A DNA stretch of 64,000 nt from Mediterraneibacter massiliensis (GTDB lineage: Bacteria; Bacillota; Clostridia; Lachnospirales; Lachnospiraceae), in the NCBI RefSeq assembly GCF_001487105.1, contig NZ_LN913001.1, positions 955,353 to 1,019,352 on the forward strand, given 5' to 3'. This document shows, one piece after another, positions 43,148-54,237 of the stretch; positions within the stretch are counted from its first letter, which is position 1; each line of letters starts with the position of its first letter. The notes under the pieces were generated by a model. The model was not told where the DNA came from, ran no database searches, and was given only the letters and a program-made list of their open reading frames with translations. The translations under genes were made by a program, and so were the position numbers.

Positions 43148-44173
43148 ATGGACTATAAAAATGCAGGTGTGGATATAGAAGCTGGATATAGATCAGTGGA
43201 ATTGATGAAAAAGCATGTACAGGAGACAATGCGCCCGGAAGTATTGACAAATTTGGGGGGATTTTCCGGTGCCTTTTCTATGGAAAAGTTTAAGGATATG
43301 GAAAAACCTACTCTTGTATCCGGTACAGACGGTGTTGGAACAAAATTAAAGCTGGCATTTATTCTGGACAAACATGACACGATCGGTATCGACTGTGTCG
43401 CGATGTGTGTCAACGACATCGCATGCGCGGGGGGAGAACCTTTATTTTTCCTAGATTATATCGCATGTGGGAAGAATGAGCCAGAGAAGATCGCTACGAT
43501 CGTGAGCGGAGTCGCAGAAGGCTGTAAACAGTCGGAGGCGGCTTTGATCGGCGGTGAAACGGCGGAAATGCCGGGATTTTATCCGGAAGATGAGTACGAT
43601 CTGGCTGGTTTTGCAGTGGGTGTAGTAGATGAAAAGGACTTGATCACAGGGAAGGACTTAAAGCCGGGTGATGTACTCATTGGTATGGCATCTTCTGGTG
43701 TTCACAGCAACGGTTTTTCACTTGTAAGAAAAGTATTCAATATGAAAAGAGAGGCTCTGGATACATACTATGATAGTTTGGGCTGTACATTGGGTGAGGC
43801 TTTGCTCGCACCTACGAAGATTTATGTAAAAGCGCTCAAGAGCATAAAAGAAGCCGGTGTGACAATCAAGGCATGTAGTCATATCACAGGCGGCGGATTC
43901 TATGAGAATGTTCCTCGTATGCTGAAAGAAGGAACACATGCGGTCATCAAAAAGGACAGCTATCCGATCCCGCCGATCTTCAAGATGTTGTCAGTAGACG
44001 GAGATATTGAGGAACATATGATGTACAATACATTTAATATGGGACTTGGTATGATACTAGCGGTGGATGAGGCAGATGCAGACAAAACAATGGCGGCGAT
44101 CAAAGAAGCCGGCGAAGCGCCTTATATTGTCGGACAGATAGAGGCAGGAGAAAAAGGAGTTACCTTATGTTAA
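43148..44173 (+). CDS. purM: PurM, AIR synthetase
   Basis: A 341-residue enzyme closing FGAM to AIR with ATP. Motifs: [20 protein letters not shown], the nucleotide-site [37 protein letters not shown] and [14 protein letters not shown]. Overlaps purN by seven bases, so translation is coupled. Confidence 0.96.
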   Translation: MDYKNAGVDIEAGYRSVELMKKHVQETMRPEVLTNLGGFSGAFSMEKFKDMEKPTLVSGTDGVGTKLKLAFILDKHDTIGIDCVAMCVNDIACAGGEPLFFLDYIACGKNEPEKIATIVSGVAEGCKQSEAALIGGETAEMPGFYPEDEYDLAGFAVGVVDEKDLITGKDLKPGDVLIGMASSGVHSNGFSLVRKVFNMKREALDTYYDSLGCTLGEALLAPTKIYVKALKSIKEAGVTIKACSHITGGGFYENVPRMLKEGTHAVIKKDSYPIPPIFKMLSVDGDIEEHMMYNTFNMGLGMILAVDEADADKTMAAIKEAGEAPYIVGQIEAGEKGVTLC

Positions 44174-44790
44174 GAATTGTTGTGCTGGTGTCCGGCGGCG
44201 GGACGAATCTGCAGGCGATCATCGATGGTGTGAAAAAGCAGACGATTTCAAATACGGAAATTGCGTGTGTCATCAGTAATAACAGGAATGCATATGCTTT
44301 GGAACGGGCAAAAAGCAATGGGATCCCACATGTATGTGTCTCTCCAAAAGACTATCCTTCAAGAGAAATCTTTAATAGAGAACTTCTAAAGACAGTGGAC
44401 AGTTTCTCGCCAGATCTGATCGTGCTGGCAGGTTTTCTGGTCGTGATCCCACCGGAAATGACACGCAAATATGCAAACCGCATGATCAATATCCATCCGT
44501 CTTTGATCCCTTCTTTCTGCGGCACAGGGTTCTATGGACTTAAAGTACATGAGGCAGCCCTCGCGCGCGGTGTAAAAGTTGTAGGAGCAACGGTGCATTT
44601 CGTAGATGAGGGGACAGATACAGGACCAATCCTTCTGCAAAAGGCAGTAGAAGTACTGCCGGGAGATACACCAGAGTCTCTGCAGCGCAGAGTGATGGAA
44701 GAAGCGGAATGGAAGATACTTCCCCGTGCGATCGATTTGATCGCAAACGGTAAGGTAAAAGTGGAAAATAATAAAACAGTGATCATATAA
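44167..44790 (+). CDS. purN: PurN, GAR formyltransferase
   Basis: A 207-residue folate-dependent enzyme formylating GAR. Motifs: [16 protein letters not shown], the catalytic [17 protein letters not shown] and [16 protein letters not shown] with the conserved Asn, His and Asp. Co-transcribed with purM and purD. Confidence 0.95.
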   Translation: MLRIVVLVSGGGTNLQAIIDGVKKQTISNTEIACVISNNRNAYALERAKSNGIPHVCVSPKDYPSREIFNRELLKTVDSFSPDLIVLAGFLVVIPPEMTRKYANRMINIHPSLIPSFCGTGFYGLKVHEAALARGVKVVGATVHFVDEGTDTGPILLQKAVEVLPGDTPESLQRRVMEEAEWKILPRAIDLIANGKVKVENNKTVII

Positions 44791-44807
44791 ATAAGAGGAG
44801 AATACCA

Positions 44808-46079
44808 ATGAAAGTATTGATTGTTGGAAGCGGTGGAAGAGAGCATGCGATCGCGTACTCTGTATCAAAGAGTACAAAGGCGGAGCAGATCTATTGTGCT
44901 CCGGGAAACGCAGGGATCGCTTCGTATGCACAGTGTGTAGATATCGGCGCTATGGAGTTTGAGAAGCTTGTGTCTTTTGCGAAAGAAAAGGAAATAGATC
45001 TTTGTATCGTAGGAATGGATGATCCTCTGGTAGGCGGACTGGTAGACCAGATGGAAGAAGCGGGGATCCGTACATTTGGTCCAAGAAAAAACGCGGCGAT
45101 CCTGGAAGGATCCAAAGCATTTTCCAAAGACCTGATGAAGAAGTATCATATTCCGACGGCCGCTTATGAGAATTTTACAGATGCAGATAAGGCGCTTGCC
45201 TATCTGGAGACAGCAAAGTTCCCTATCGTGCTAAAAGCAGACGGACTCGCGCTGGGAAAGGGCGTATTGATCTGTCAGAACTTAGAAGAAGCAAAAGAAG
45301 GCGTGAAGACGATCATGCTGGATAAGAAATTTGGGACTGCTGGAAATGAGATGGTCATCGAGGAATTTATGACAGGCAGAGAAGTATCGGTGCTTTCTTT
45401 TGTGGATGGAAAAACGATCAAGACAATGACCTCGGCGCAGGATCATAAACGTGCCGGGGATGGCGATACCGGTTTAAACACCGGGGGGATGGGGACTTTT
45501 TCACCAAGTCCGTTCTATACAAAAGAAGTAGAAGAATTTTGCGAGAAATATATCTATCAGCCAACCGTGGACGCTATGGCAGCAGAAGGACGCCCCTTTA
45601 AAGGTGTCATCTTTTTCGGACTTATGCTGACAGAAGATGGTCCAAAGGTATTAGAATATAATGCGCGTTTTGGGGATCCGGAGGCGCAGGTCGTACTTCC
45701 GAGAATGAAAAATGATATGATCGATGTGGTCGAGGCATGTATAGACGGTACATTGGATAAGATCGAACTGCAGTTTGAGGATAATGCCGCTGTATGTGTT
45801 GTCCTTGCATCTGACGGGTATCCGGTAAAATATGAGAAAGGTTTCCCGATAGAAGGTCTGGAGAAATTCAACGACGAGGAAGGATATTATTGCTTCCATG
45901 CAGGAACGAAAAAAGAAAATGACAAGATCGTTACAAATGGAGGCCGTGTGCTTGGAGTGACCGCAAAAGGGAAAGACTTAAAAGAGGCGCGCGCGAATGC
46001 GTATAAAGCAGCAGAGTGGATACAGTTTGATAATAAATATATGAGACATGATATCGGTAAGGCGATCGACGAGGCGTAA
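44808..46079 (+). CDS. purD: PurD, GAR synthetase
   Basis: A 423-residue ATP-grasp ligase joining phosphoribosylamine and glycine. Motifs: VGSGGREHAIAYSVSKS at the start, FPIVLKADGLALGKGVLI, DHKRAGDGDTGLNTGGMGTF and LEYNARFGDPEAQ. AGAGGAG precedes the ATG. It ends the pur cluster. No clear terminator was found before trxA. Confidence 0.96.
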   Translation: MKVLIVGSGGREHAIAYSVSKSTKAEQIYCAPGNAGIASYAQCVDIGAMEFEKLVSFAKEKEIDLCIVGMDDPLVGGLVDQMEEAGIRTFGPRKNAAILEGSKAFSKDLMKKYHIPTAAYENFTDADKALAYLETAKFPIVLKADGLALGKGVLICQNLEEAKEGVKTIMLDKKFGTAGNEMVIEEFMTGREVSVLSFVDGKTIKTMTSAQDHKRAGDGDTGLNTGGMGTFSPSPFYTKEVEEFCEKYIYQPTVDAMAAEGRPFKGVIFFGLMLTEDGPKVLEYNARFGDPEAQVVLPRMKNDMIDVVEACIDGTLDKIELQFEDNAAVCVVLASDGYPVKYEKGFPIEGLEKFNDEEGYYCFHAGTKKENDKIVTNGGRVLGVTAKGKDLKEARANAYKAAEWIQFDNKYMRHDIGKAIDEA

Positions 46080-46267
46080 AGGAAACTCGTGTGCTTTAGT
46101 GTGGCATGGACTGCCCGGGATATAAGAAGGCAAAAATGTGATTTTGTCACAGACTTTTCTTAATATTGTGGTATACTATGAGCATAACAAAGATAATCAT
46201 TTCATACAGATTATCGGAAACTGAAAATAGAATTCCTTGCTATACGAGGAGACAGGAGGATTAAAAT

Positions 46268-46576
46268 ATGGCAGTAGTAAAATTAACAGAGCAAAATTTT
46301 GAACAGGAAGTAATGCAGTCTGATAAACCGGTATTGATTGATTTTTATGCGGATTGGTGTGGCCCATGTCAGATGATGGGACCGGTCGTAGAAGAAATCT
46401 CCAATGAAGTGACGGACGCGAAAGTATGCAAAGTGAATATCGATGAAGAGATGGCGATCGCGCAGAAATATGGAGTTATGAGTATCCCGACATTTGTTGT
46501 GATCAAGAATGGAGAAGTGACGGCAAGAGATATGGGTGCAAAACCGAAGAGCGCAGTACTTGCGATGCTGAAATAA
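46268..46576 (+). CDS. trxA: TrxA, thioredoxin
   Basis: A 102-residue thioredoxin with the active site DWCGPCQMMGP (about 29-39), the cis-proline region MSIPTFVV and a full-length fold. ACAGGAGG precedes the ATG; an extended -10 (GTGGTATACT, box 46172-46177) may be its promoter. It supplies reducing power to cytosolic disulfide enzymes. Confidence 0.96.
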   Translation: MAVVKLTEQNFEQEVMQSDKPVLIDFYADWCGPCQMMGPVVEEISNEVTDAKVCKVNIDEEMAIAQKYGVMSIPTFVVIKNGEVTARDMGAKPKSAVLAMLK

Positions 46577-46655
46577 TATACACATCCGGTATGTGCCGGA
46601 GGACTCTCATATAAAGACAACAGAACAGTGGAAAATGTGAAAGTTGCGAAAGAAA

Positions 46656-46716
46656 CAGAGCGGCAAGAGGCATATAGGATTCTATATTCTATGTCCCCCT
46701 TGCCGCTTGTCTTTAT
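46656..46716 (+). terminator. Terminator after trxA
   Basis: AGCGGCAAG pairs with CTTGCCGCT around a larger loop; GAGG/CCCC extends the stem, and TGTCTTTA follows. Confidence 0.8.
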
Positions 46717-46837
46717 ATTTTTGCAGGTTCTGTGGTATAATGAACATACTGTTTCCCGGCATACAGGAAAACAGTGGTACAGTCATACTGCCATGATACG
46801 AAGGTAGATCTGGCATAAGAGTAAACAGGAGGTTTTC

Positions 46838-49800
46838 ATGTCGTTACAGTTTATTTTTGGGAATGCAGGCAGCGGTAAATCCCATTTTTTATATGAATAT
46901 ATTGTAAAGGAATCGATTCGCCATCCGGATAAAAAGTATTTGGTGCTTGTACCGGAACAATTTACTATGCAGACGCAGAAAGATTTATGCCTGGCGCATC
47001 CCCGGGGCGGTATTATGAACATTGATGTTTTAAGTTTCGCACGGCTGGCGCACAGAGTGTTTGAAGAGACCGGAGCAGGAAAGGCAAAAATGCTGGATGA
47101 CGAGGGGAAGAATCTGCTTCTTCGGAAAATTGCAGGCAATTATGAGTCAGAGTTGAAAGTGCTGAAAGGAAATCTGAAAAAAGCAGGATATATCAGCGAG
47201 GTGAAGTCTGTTATTTCAGAATTTACACAGTATGGAGTGGATTTTGCCGTGCTGGATTCTCTACTGGAAACATTGGATGAGAACAGTTATCTGTACTATA
47301 AGCTGCAGGATATCCGTAAGGTATATGAGGGGTTTGAAACATATCTTGCTGATAAATATATAACAAAAGAAGAATTGCTCGATGTTTTAAGCGGCATTGC
47401 AGGGAGATCAGAGCTATTAAAGGACAGTGTGATCGCACTTGATGGATTTACCGGGTTTACGCCTGTGCAGAATCGTCTGCTGGGAGAACTTCTTGTCGTA
47501 TGCGAAAAGCTGCTTGTCACAGTGGAGATGGATGAGCGGGAGGATCCTTTTGTGTATCACCACCCGTATCAGCTATTTGCGCTGAGTAAACAGATGGTTG
47601 TTTCTCTTACAGAGATCGCGCATAAGAAAAGAGTGCAGATAGACGATCCAGTCACACTTTATGAAAAGCCAGTGTACCGCTTTCGGGAAAACCCTGTGCT
47701 TGGCTTTCTGGAGTCAGAACTATTTCGGTATTCTAGGCGACAGTACGAGGGAGAACAGGACAACATACGGCTTCATGTAACGAAAGATCCGAGGGAAGAA
47801 GCAGAATTTGTGGCGTCGGAAGTAAGAAGACTTGTGCGACAAAAGGGATACCGTTATCGGGAAGCAGCTGTCATCTGCAGTGACATGGAAGTATATGCGG
47901 CGCATTTGGAGAAAGCGTTTAAGACATATGGGATCCCTGTCTTTATGGATCATAAGAAGAGTATTCTTCAAAATGCGTTTGTGGAGTATCTTAGAAGTCT
48001 GCTCTCCATGATAGAGCAGAACTTTACATATGAGAGTGTATTTCGTTTTCTTAGAACAGATCTGACAGATTTTACAAAGGAAGATATAGACGTATTAGAG
48101 AATTATGTGCTTGCGCTAGGCATAAAGGGCTGGAAGAAATGGCAGGAAGTCTGGGCAAGGCAGACGGACAAGGTACAAGATGAAGAATTAAATGTGTTGA
48201 ACCATCTGCGGGTGCAGTTTGTCGAGCGGCTTACCGGTCTGGTATTTATCCTAAAGCAGAGGAGCAAGACGGTAAAGGATGTGACACAGGCGGTCTACAG
48301 CTTTTTGGTACAGGAGGATATGCAGGATAGATTAAGCCGGATGGAGGAGATATTCCAAGAGGAAGGAAAACTGGCGCTCTCAAAAGAATATTCTCAGGTG
48401 TACAGGATCGTGCTGGAATTATTTGATAAATTTGTAGAGTTGTTGGGAGAAGAGCAAATCTCCTTAAAGGAATACAGTGAACTGCTAGATGCAGGACTGG
48501 AAGAGGCGAAAGTGGGAGTGATCCCGCCGAGTCTGGATCAGGTAGTGATCGGAGATGTAGAGAGAACAAGGCTGAAAAATATAAAAGTCCTGTTCTTTAT
48601 GGGAGCCAATGACACTCTGCTTCCGGGAAATTTAAACAGCGGCGGATTGCTGAGTCAGAGAGACAGAGAACGGTTTCAAAAGGAAAAGATTGTTTTGTCG
48701 CCGGGCACTAAGGAAAAGACTTATGTACAGAAATTTTATCTATATATGAATCTGACAAAACCGACGGAAAGTTTGATCCTTTCTTACAGTAAGGTATCAG
48801 CAGAGGGAAAACCTTTGCGTCCCGCATATTTAGTGCAGGATTTGCGAAGGTTATTTCCGGCTCTGTGCATAGAAGAGGAAGAAGAACAAATAAGAGAAAA
48901 AGAACTTACGGAAAAGACAGGGCGTACCTATCTGGCAAGAGGACTACGGGAAAGAAAGTCAGGAGTCAGCGATCGGTGGAAAGAATTGTATACATGGTAT
49001 GCAGGCAGAGAGGAAGAAAAAGACAATCTGAAAAATCTTTTGACCGCGGCTTTTTATAAAAAGGAAAACGAAGCGGTGACCAAAGAGCAGGCTCGGCTTT
49101 TGTTTGGGGAGAGGGCACATTCCAGTGTGACTCGTCTGGAAAAATTTGTCTCTTGTGCGTATGCGCATTTTCTTTCCTATGGACTGCGTCTTTCTGAGCG
49201 GGAGGAATACCGGTTTGAGTCGTTGGACTGGGGGAATATCGCACATCGGTCTATGGAGCGCTTTTCCAGAAAGGCGGAAGAAGAAAAGGTAAAATGGCAG
49301 GAAATGAAAGAGGAGACAAGGAACCGTCTGATCGAGCAGAGTGTAGAAGAAAGTATTTTGGACTATGGGAATACGGTGCTGTATAGCTCTGCCAGGAATG
49401 AATATTTGATCACTCGCATAAAGAAGCTGATACAGCGCTCGGTCTGGGCGCTTACAAAGCAGATGGAATGTGGAGATTTTGTGCCAAGTGGGTATGAACT
49501 GAACTTTGGAAGCGGTAAAATAGACCGGATCGATACTTGTGCGGATAAAGAATGTGTGTATGTAAGGGTGACGGACTACAAGACAGGCATGAAAAGCTTT
49601 GATATTACGGCATTCTGCCATGGTTTGCAGCTACAGCTTCCGGTGTATTTAAATGCGGCGCTTGCTATAGAAAAGCAGAAGAATCCAGATAAAGAAGTAG
49701 TTCCGGCCGGTATTTTTTATTACCGGATGCAGGATCCGATCGTGGAAAAAGAGATGGATGAGGAGAAACTGGAAGAAAAGTTTTTAAAAGAACTGAAACT

Positions 49801-50182
49801 GGACGGGATCGTTAATGCAGACGAGAGCGTCTTAGACCACATGGAACATAATTTGAGCGGAACATCCAAGTACCTTCCGATCGGAAAGAATAAAGACGGA
49901 AGCCTGAGTAAAAATTCTAAAGTATTCACGCCGGAGGAATTTTCGCTATTTTTGGAATATGCCGACAGTTTGAGGCAAAAGATCGAGAGACAGATGCAGG
50001 AAGGAAATGCAGGAATAGCCCCCTATATGCTGGGCACGGAGACAGGCTGTGATTATTGTGCTTATCATGATATATGTGGTTTTGATGTGCGCCTGGATGG
50101 CTGTGAATATAATAGAATGGAGAAATATGATAAAGAAGAAGCACTGAAAAAGATGGAGCAGGAAAGGCGGGCGGATAGATGA
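46838..50182 (+). CDS. addB: AddB, ATP-dependent nuclease subunit B
   Basis: A 1114-residue partner of AddA in double-strand-break resection and RecA loading. Walker A FGNAGSGKSHF is at residues 6-16; the C-terminal nuclease domain has TDYKTGMKSFD, and the cysteines of the Fe-S clasp lie in FVSCAYAHFL and CDYCAYHDICGF. ACAGGAGG precedes the ATG, and TATAAT at 46736-46741 with an upstream TG is a likely extended -10. Overlaps addA by four bases. Confidence 0.95.
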   Translation: MSLQFIFGNAGSGKSHFLYEYIVKESIRHPDKKYLVLVPEQFTMQTQKDLCLAHPRGGIMNIDVLSFARLAHRVFEETGAGKAKMLDDEGKNLLLRKIAGNYESELKVLKGNLKKAGYISEVKSVISEFTQYGVDFAVLDSLLETLDENSYLYYKLQDIRKVYEGFETYLADKYITKEELLDVLSGIAGRSELLKDSVIALDGFTGFTPVQNRLLGELLVVCEKLLVTVEMDEREDPFVYHHPYQLFALSKQMVVSLTEIAHKKRVQIDDPVTLYEKPVYRFRENPVLGFLESELFRYSRRQYEGEQDNIRLHVTKDPREEAEFVASEVRRLVRQKGYRYREAAVICSDMEVYAAHLEKAFKTYGIPVFMDHKKSILQNAFVEYLRSLLSMIEQNFTYESVFRFLRTDLTDFTKEDIDVLENYVLALGIKGWKKWQEVWARQTDKVQDEELNVLNHLRVQFVERLTGLVFILKQRSKTVKDVTQAVYSFLVQEDMQDRLSRMEEIFQEEGKLALSKEYSQVYRIVLELFDKFVELLGEEQISLKEYSELLDAGLEEAKVGVIPPSLDQVVIGDVERTRLKNIKVLFFMGANDTLLPGNLNSGGLLSQRDRERFQKEKIVLSPGTKEKTYVQKFYLYMNLTKPTESLILSYSKVSAEGKPLRPAYLVQDLRRLFPALCIEEEEEQIREKELTEKTGRTYLARGLRERKSGVSDRWKELYTWYAGREEEKDNLKNLLTAAFYKKENEAVTKEQARLLFGERAHSSVTRLEKFVSCAYAHFLSYGLRLSEREEYRFESLDWGNIAHRSMERFSRKAEEEKVKWQEMKEETRNRLIEQSVEESILDYGNTVLYSSARNEYLITRIKKLIQRSVWALTKQMECGDFVPSGYELNFGSGKIDRIDTCADKECVYVRVTDYKTGMKSFDITAFCHGLQLQLPVYLNAALAIEKQKNPDKEVVPAGIFYYRMQDPIVEKEMDEEKLEEKFLKELKLDGIVNADESVLDHMEHNLSGTSKYLPIGKNKDGSLSKNSKVFTPEEFSLFLEYADSLRQKIERQMQEGNAGIAPYMLGTETGCDYCAYHDICGFDVRLDGCEYNRMEKYDKEEALKKMEQERRADR

Positions 50183-53100
50183 GCGTCAAGTGGACATCCC
50201 AACAGCAGAAAGTGATCGACCTAAAACACCGTAACATCCTCGTCTCTGCCGCGGCAGGATCAGGAAAGACGGCGGTTTTGGTAGAACGTATCATAAAGAT
50301 GCTGACAGATAAAGAAGATCCGACAGATGTAGATAGACTTCTGATCGTGACATTTACAGAGGCGGCTGCGGCGGAGATGAAGGAACGGATCCGAGGTGCG
50401 ATTGAAAAAGAGCTGAATGAGTATCCGGAAAATACGCGTCTGCAGAGGCAGGCAACACTGATCCACAGTGCCCATATCACGACGATCCACAGCTTTTGTC
50501 TGTCTGTCATACGAGAGCATTTTCATGTGATAGATCTGGATCCCGGTTTTCGGATCGTGGAGGAAGGGGAGCTGAAGCTTTTAAAGCAGGATGTGTTGGA
50601 TACCTTGTTGGAAGAAGAATATGTGAAAGGAGAACAGACATTTCTGGAGTTTACAGAGAGATACAGCAGTGGGAGAAACGACAGAAAAATAGAAGAGATT
50701 ATCTTAAAACTATATGAGTATTCCTTGAGTTATCCGCAAAAGGAGAAGTGGCTTAAGAGCTGCGAGACGGTTTATGAGATAGAGGAGGACGGAACGGAGG
50801 CAGAAATCTTTCAAAAGGCCCATCAGCAAGCTGCGAGATATCTTGCAGACCTCCTTGCGGCAGTAAGAGATACTCTTCAGATATGCGAGGAAGCAGATGG
50901 TCCATATATGTATGGGCCGGCGCTGGAAAGCGATATAGAATGGTTAGAGGCGGTACAAAAGGAGGATACGTTTGCCGGGATGAGCGCGAAAATCTCGGAG
51001 ATCATGTGGAAGCGCTTATCCCCGAAAAAAGATGAAAGTGTAGCAGACGAGAAAAAAGAGCTGGTAAAAAAGATACGGGAACGTGTAAAAAAACAGATCC
51101 ATGTTTTAAAAGAAACATATTTTTACGAACCGATGGAAACGCAGATCGCAGATATGCGCAGCGCCAGGCCGTCCATACAGGTACTGCTGCATTTGGTGAA
51201 CCGGTTTGGAGAGGCCTTCTCAGAGGCAAAAAGAAAACGGAATATGATTGATTTCCATGATATGGAACAGTTTGCCCTTTCTATTTTGACAGAGGAAAGA
51301 GAAGGGGTGCTCGTTCCGTCTGTCACGGCGTTGGAATATCAGGAACAGTTCGTGGAAGTCATGATCGATGAATACCAGGACAGTAATCTGCTGCAGGAGG
51401 CGATTTTAACCAGTGTATCCCGCGTGAGACAGGGAGCGTACAATATTTTTATGGTAGGAGACGTAAAGCAGAGCATATACCGTTTCCGACTTTCAAGGCC
51501 GGAGCTGTTCATGGAGAAGTACGATACGTACAGTACAAAAGAGGCAGAAGAGCAGCGGATCGATCTGCATAAAAATTTTCGGAGCCGTACGGAAGTGCTG
51601 GATAGTGTCAACTTTTTGTTCGGACAGATCATGTGCAAAGAGATGGGAGGCGTAGCCTATGATGAAAGCGCCGCTCTGTATCCGGGGGCGGTCTACGAGC
51701 CGCAGCTAGATGAAGAAGGACATACGCTTTATCAGACAGAGCTGCTTTTGTTGGATAAAAAAGACGAAGCAATCCCGGGTGGGGATGAAAAAGAAAAAGA
51801 AGCTTATGTGATCGCGGCAAAGATCAAGGAATTGATAAGAGAAGGCAAAGTGCTGGATAAGCAGACGGGAGAATACAGGCGGCCTAAGTACAAAGATATT
51901 GTGATCTTGACACGGAGTGTGAAAGGATGGGCAAAAGAATTTGCCGATATACTGATGAAAGAAGGGATTCCGGCATATTGCGCCAGCCGGGAAGGATATT
52001 TTGAAACGTATGAGGTGAGTGTATTGCTGGATTATCTGAAAATATTGGATAATTTCCAACAGGATATTCCGCTTACGGCAGTTTTGACTTCTCCCTTTGG
52101 CAGGCTGAATGCAAGAGAACTGGCGTATATAAAAACCGCGTATCCGGATTTCACTTTTCCGGAGGCGGTATCTGCCTGGATGAGAGAGCTGGATTGCCAT
52201 ACGAAGAAAGAGGTGGAAATTTATAACTTATGTAAGAAATTAAAAAAATTCTTTGAAAATTATAATATGTTCCGAGATATGGTTCCGTATACGCCTATCC
52301 ACGAATTGTTGTGGGAGATTATGGAAGAGACAGGATATGGGCTTTTTATGGAAGCGGCGCCGGGAGGCGGACAGAGAACGGCAAATCTGCATATGCTGAT
52401 AGAAAAAGCGGTGGCATTTGAAAAGACGAGCTATAAAGGACTGTTTAATTTCGTGCGCTATATCGAGCAGTTAAAAAAGTATGACATAGATTACGGAGAG
52501 GCGAGTATAGAGGATGAACAGTCAGACACGGTACGGATCATGAGCATACATAAAAGTAAAGGACTGGAGTTCCCAATCGTTTTTGCGGCGGGTATGGGGA
52601 AAAAGTTTAATACGCAGGATACGTCTGGAAGTATCGTAATCCATCCGAAGTGGGGAGTAGGGATAGATACGATCGATCTAGAGAAGCGGACAAAGATCCC
52701 TTCTTTTTTGAAAAAGGTCATACAAAGAGAAGTACAGATTGAAAATCTGGGGGAAGAACTGCGTGTATTGTATGTGGCTATGACAAGGGCAAAAGAAAAA
52801 TTGGTCTTGACAGGAAGCTTACAGGACGCAGACGAGCAGATGAAAGAAGCGAAACACAGAGCAGTTCTGGAACAGAGAAATGGAGAACCGTTGTCCTTTC
52901 TTACCTTGGCAGAGGCGAAAAATTATCTGGACTGGATATTGCCGGCTGTATCCTGGAAAGAGCAGGAGACTTGCTTCCTTCTGGAGCATGTGACAGGGGA
53001 AGATTTCCTCGTACAAGGGCGGACAGAGGAAGAAGCCGAAGGATTGGCGTTGGATGTATTGGAAAATTGGGATGTAGGAAATGTATATGTACCGGAGTAC

Positions 53101-53802
53101 AGAGAGGAACTCATACAGCAGCTTGCTTTTGTCTATCCTTATGAAAAAGAAGGAAAACTGAAATTAAAATTCACCGTTTCAGAACTGAAAAAAAGAGAGA
53201 TGGCGGAGGAAGAAGACGGAGAAGCAGTATATGCGCCGAAGGATATGGTGCCTCTGATCCCGGAGTTTTTAAAAGAGGAAGAAGAATTAAAAGGCGCTTC
53301 CCGCGGAAGTGCTTATCATAAACTTTTGGAATTATTAGATTTTTCGGCTGCGTATGATGAAGATACGCTCAAGAGGCAGATCGGACAATTACAAAGAGAA
53401 GGAATGCTTACAGAAGATATGGTGTCTTGTATTCGAACAGAGGATATTTTATGCTTTTTAGAAAGTAAGAGCGCAAAGAGGATGTCACAGGCGGCAAAAA
53501 ACAAAAAACTCTATAAAGAACAGCCCTTTGTTCTGGGTGTAGATGCAGGAGAAATATATCCTGAGGAAGAGACAAAAGAGACGATTCTTGTACAGGGGAT
53601 CATCGATGTCTATTTTGAGGAAGAGGACGGTCTTGTGGTGCTGGATTATAAGACCGATCAGGTACATGCGGCGGAAGAACTGAGAGAAAAATATCATGCG
53701 CAGCTTATGTATTATGCCAAAGCTTTAGAGCAGCTGTTGAAAAAGCCGGTAAAGGAAAAGATCATTTATTCATTTACATTGCAAGAGGAGATACAGGTAT
53801 GA
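50179..53802 (+). CDS. addA: AddA, ATP-dependent helicase/nuclease subunit A
   Basis: A 1207-residue UvrD-like helicase with a C-terminal RecB-type nuclease. Motifs: WTSQQQKVIDL, Walker A SAAAGSGKTAVLVERI (about 27-42), the Walker B region VMIDEYQDSN, motif V IMSIHKSKGLEFPIV, motif VI LYVAMTRAKEKL, and nuclease motif VVLDYKTDQV near residue 1152. It unwinds and degrades DNA to Chi-like sites with AddB. Confidence 0.97.
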   Translation: MSVKWTSQQQKVIDLKHRNILVSAAAGSGKTAVLVERIIKMLTDKEDPTDVDRLLIVTFTEAAAAEMKERIRGAIEKELNEYPENTRLQRQATLIHSAHITTIHSFCLSVIREHFHVIDLDPGFRIVEEGELKLLKQDVLDTLLEEEYVKGEQTFLEFTERYSSGRNDRKIEEIILKLYEYSLSYPQKEKWLKSCETVYEIEEDGTEAEIFQKAHQQAARYLADLLAAVRDTLQICEEADGPYMYGPALESDIEWLEAVQKEDTFAGMSAKISEIMWKRLSPKKDESVADEKKELVKKIRERVKKQIHVLKETYFYEPMETQIADMRSARPSIQVLLHLVNRFGEAFSEAKRKRNMIDFHDMEQFALSILTEEREGVLVPSVTALEYQEQFVEVMIDEYQDSNLLQEAILTSVSRVRQGAYNIFMVGDVKQSIYRFRLSRPELFMEKYDTYSTKEAEEQRIDLHKNFRSRTEVLDSVNFLFGQIMCKEMGGVAYDESAALYPGAVYEPQLDEEGHTLYQTELLLLDKKDEAIPGGDEKEKEAYVIAAKIKELIREGKVLDKQTGEYRRPKYKDIVILTRSVKGWAKEFADILMKEGIPAYCASREGYFETYEVSVLLDYLKILDNFQQDIPLTAVLTSPFGRLNARELAYIKTAYPDFTFPEAVSAWMRELDCHTKKEVEIYNLCKKLKKFFENYNMFRDMVPYTPIHELLWEIMEETGYGLFMEAAPGGGQRTANLHMLIEKAVAFEKTSYKGLFNFVRYIEQLKKYDIDYGEASIEDEQSDTVRIMSIHKSKGLEFPIVFAAGMGKKFNTQDTSGSIVIHPKWGVGIDTIDLEKRTKIPSFLKKVIQREVQIENLGEELRVLYVAMTRAKEKLVLTGSLQDADEQMKEAKHRAVLEQRNGEPLSFLTLAEAKNYLDWILPAVSWKEQETCFLLEHVTGEDFLVQGRTEEEAEGLALDVLENWDVGNVYVPEYREELIQQLAFVYPYEKEGKLKLKFTVSELKKREMAEEEDGEAVYAPKDMVPLIPEFLKEEEELKGASRGSAYHKLLELLDFSAAYDEDTLKRQIGQLQREGMLTEDMVSCIRTEDILCFLESKSAKRMSQAAKNKKLYKEQPFVLGVDAGEIYPEEETKETILVQGIIDVYFEEEDGLVVLDYKTDQVHAAEELREKYHAQLMYYAKALEQLLKKPVKEKIIYSFTLQEEIQV

Positions 53803-54068
53803 GAGGCGTGATACTTTTCTTGGCGGCGGTAAATCTATTAGCTTTTCTGTTGTACGGAGAAGACAAAAGAAGGGCGAGAAAGGGAAAATTTCGGATCCGG
53901 GAAAGAACCTTACTTTTAGCCGCATGTGCCGGAGGTGCAGCAGGAAGTCTTGCAGGGATGCTTTTCTTTCGGCATAAAATACGCAAACCAGGCTTCTTTT
54001 TGACAGTTTTGCTTTTCTTCTTATTACAATGGAGCGTACTTCTGTATATCAGTTGGAAATATTTCTGA
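53799..54068 (+). CDS. DUF1294 family small membrane protein
   Basis: An 89-residue protein with two or three hydrophobic helices. It has the family pattern LAFLLYGEDKRRARKGKFRI followed by ERTLLLAACAGGAAGSLAGM and FFRHKIRKPGF. Overlaps addA by four bases, so it is translated with the operon. The function is unknown. Confidence 0.85.
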   Translation: MRGVILFLAAVNLLAFLLYGEDKRRARKGKFRIRERTLLLAACAGGAAGSLAGMLFFRHKIRKPGFFLTVLLFFLLQWSVLLYISWKYF

Positions 54069-54115
54069 ATTTTGTACCAAACATATGGAGTTGGGATTAA
54101 GTTTTATAGAAAAGG

Positions 54116-54133
54116 TTGACATATAATATTATA
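54116..54133 (+). promoter_or_regulatory. Possible promoter box and PadR operator
   Basis: TTGACA (54116-54121) is directly followed by the perfect 12-base palindrome TATAATATTATA (54122-54133). A -10 box at normal spacing is poor, so the exact promoter is unclear. The palindrome could bind the PadR protein. Confidence 0.4.
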
Positions 54134-54237
54134 CGGTGCATTATATTGGATAATAATAGCTTTTGCGATAGCAGCATTATGTGTGCAGAAGTTTTATACT
54201 TAAGTCTGTGCAGGAAGAGGAGGAAGGAGGCGCCGGT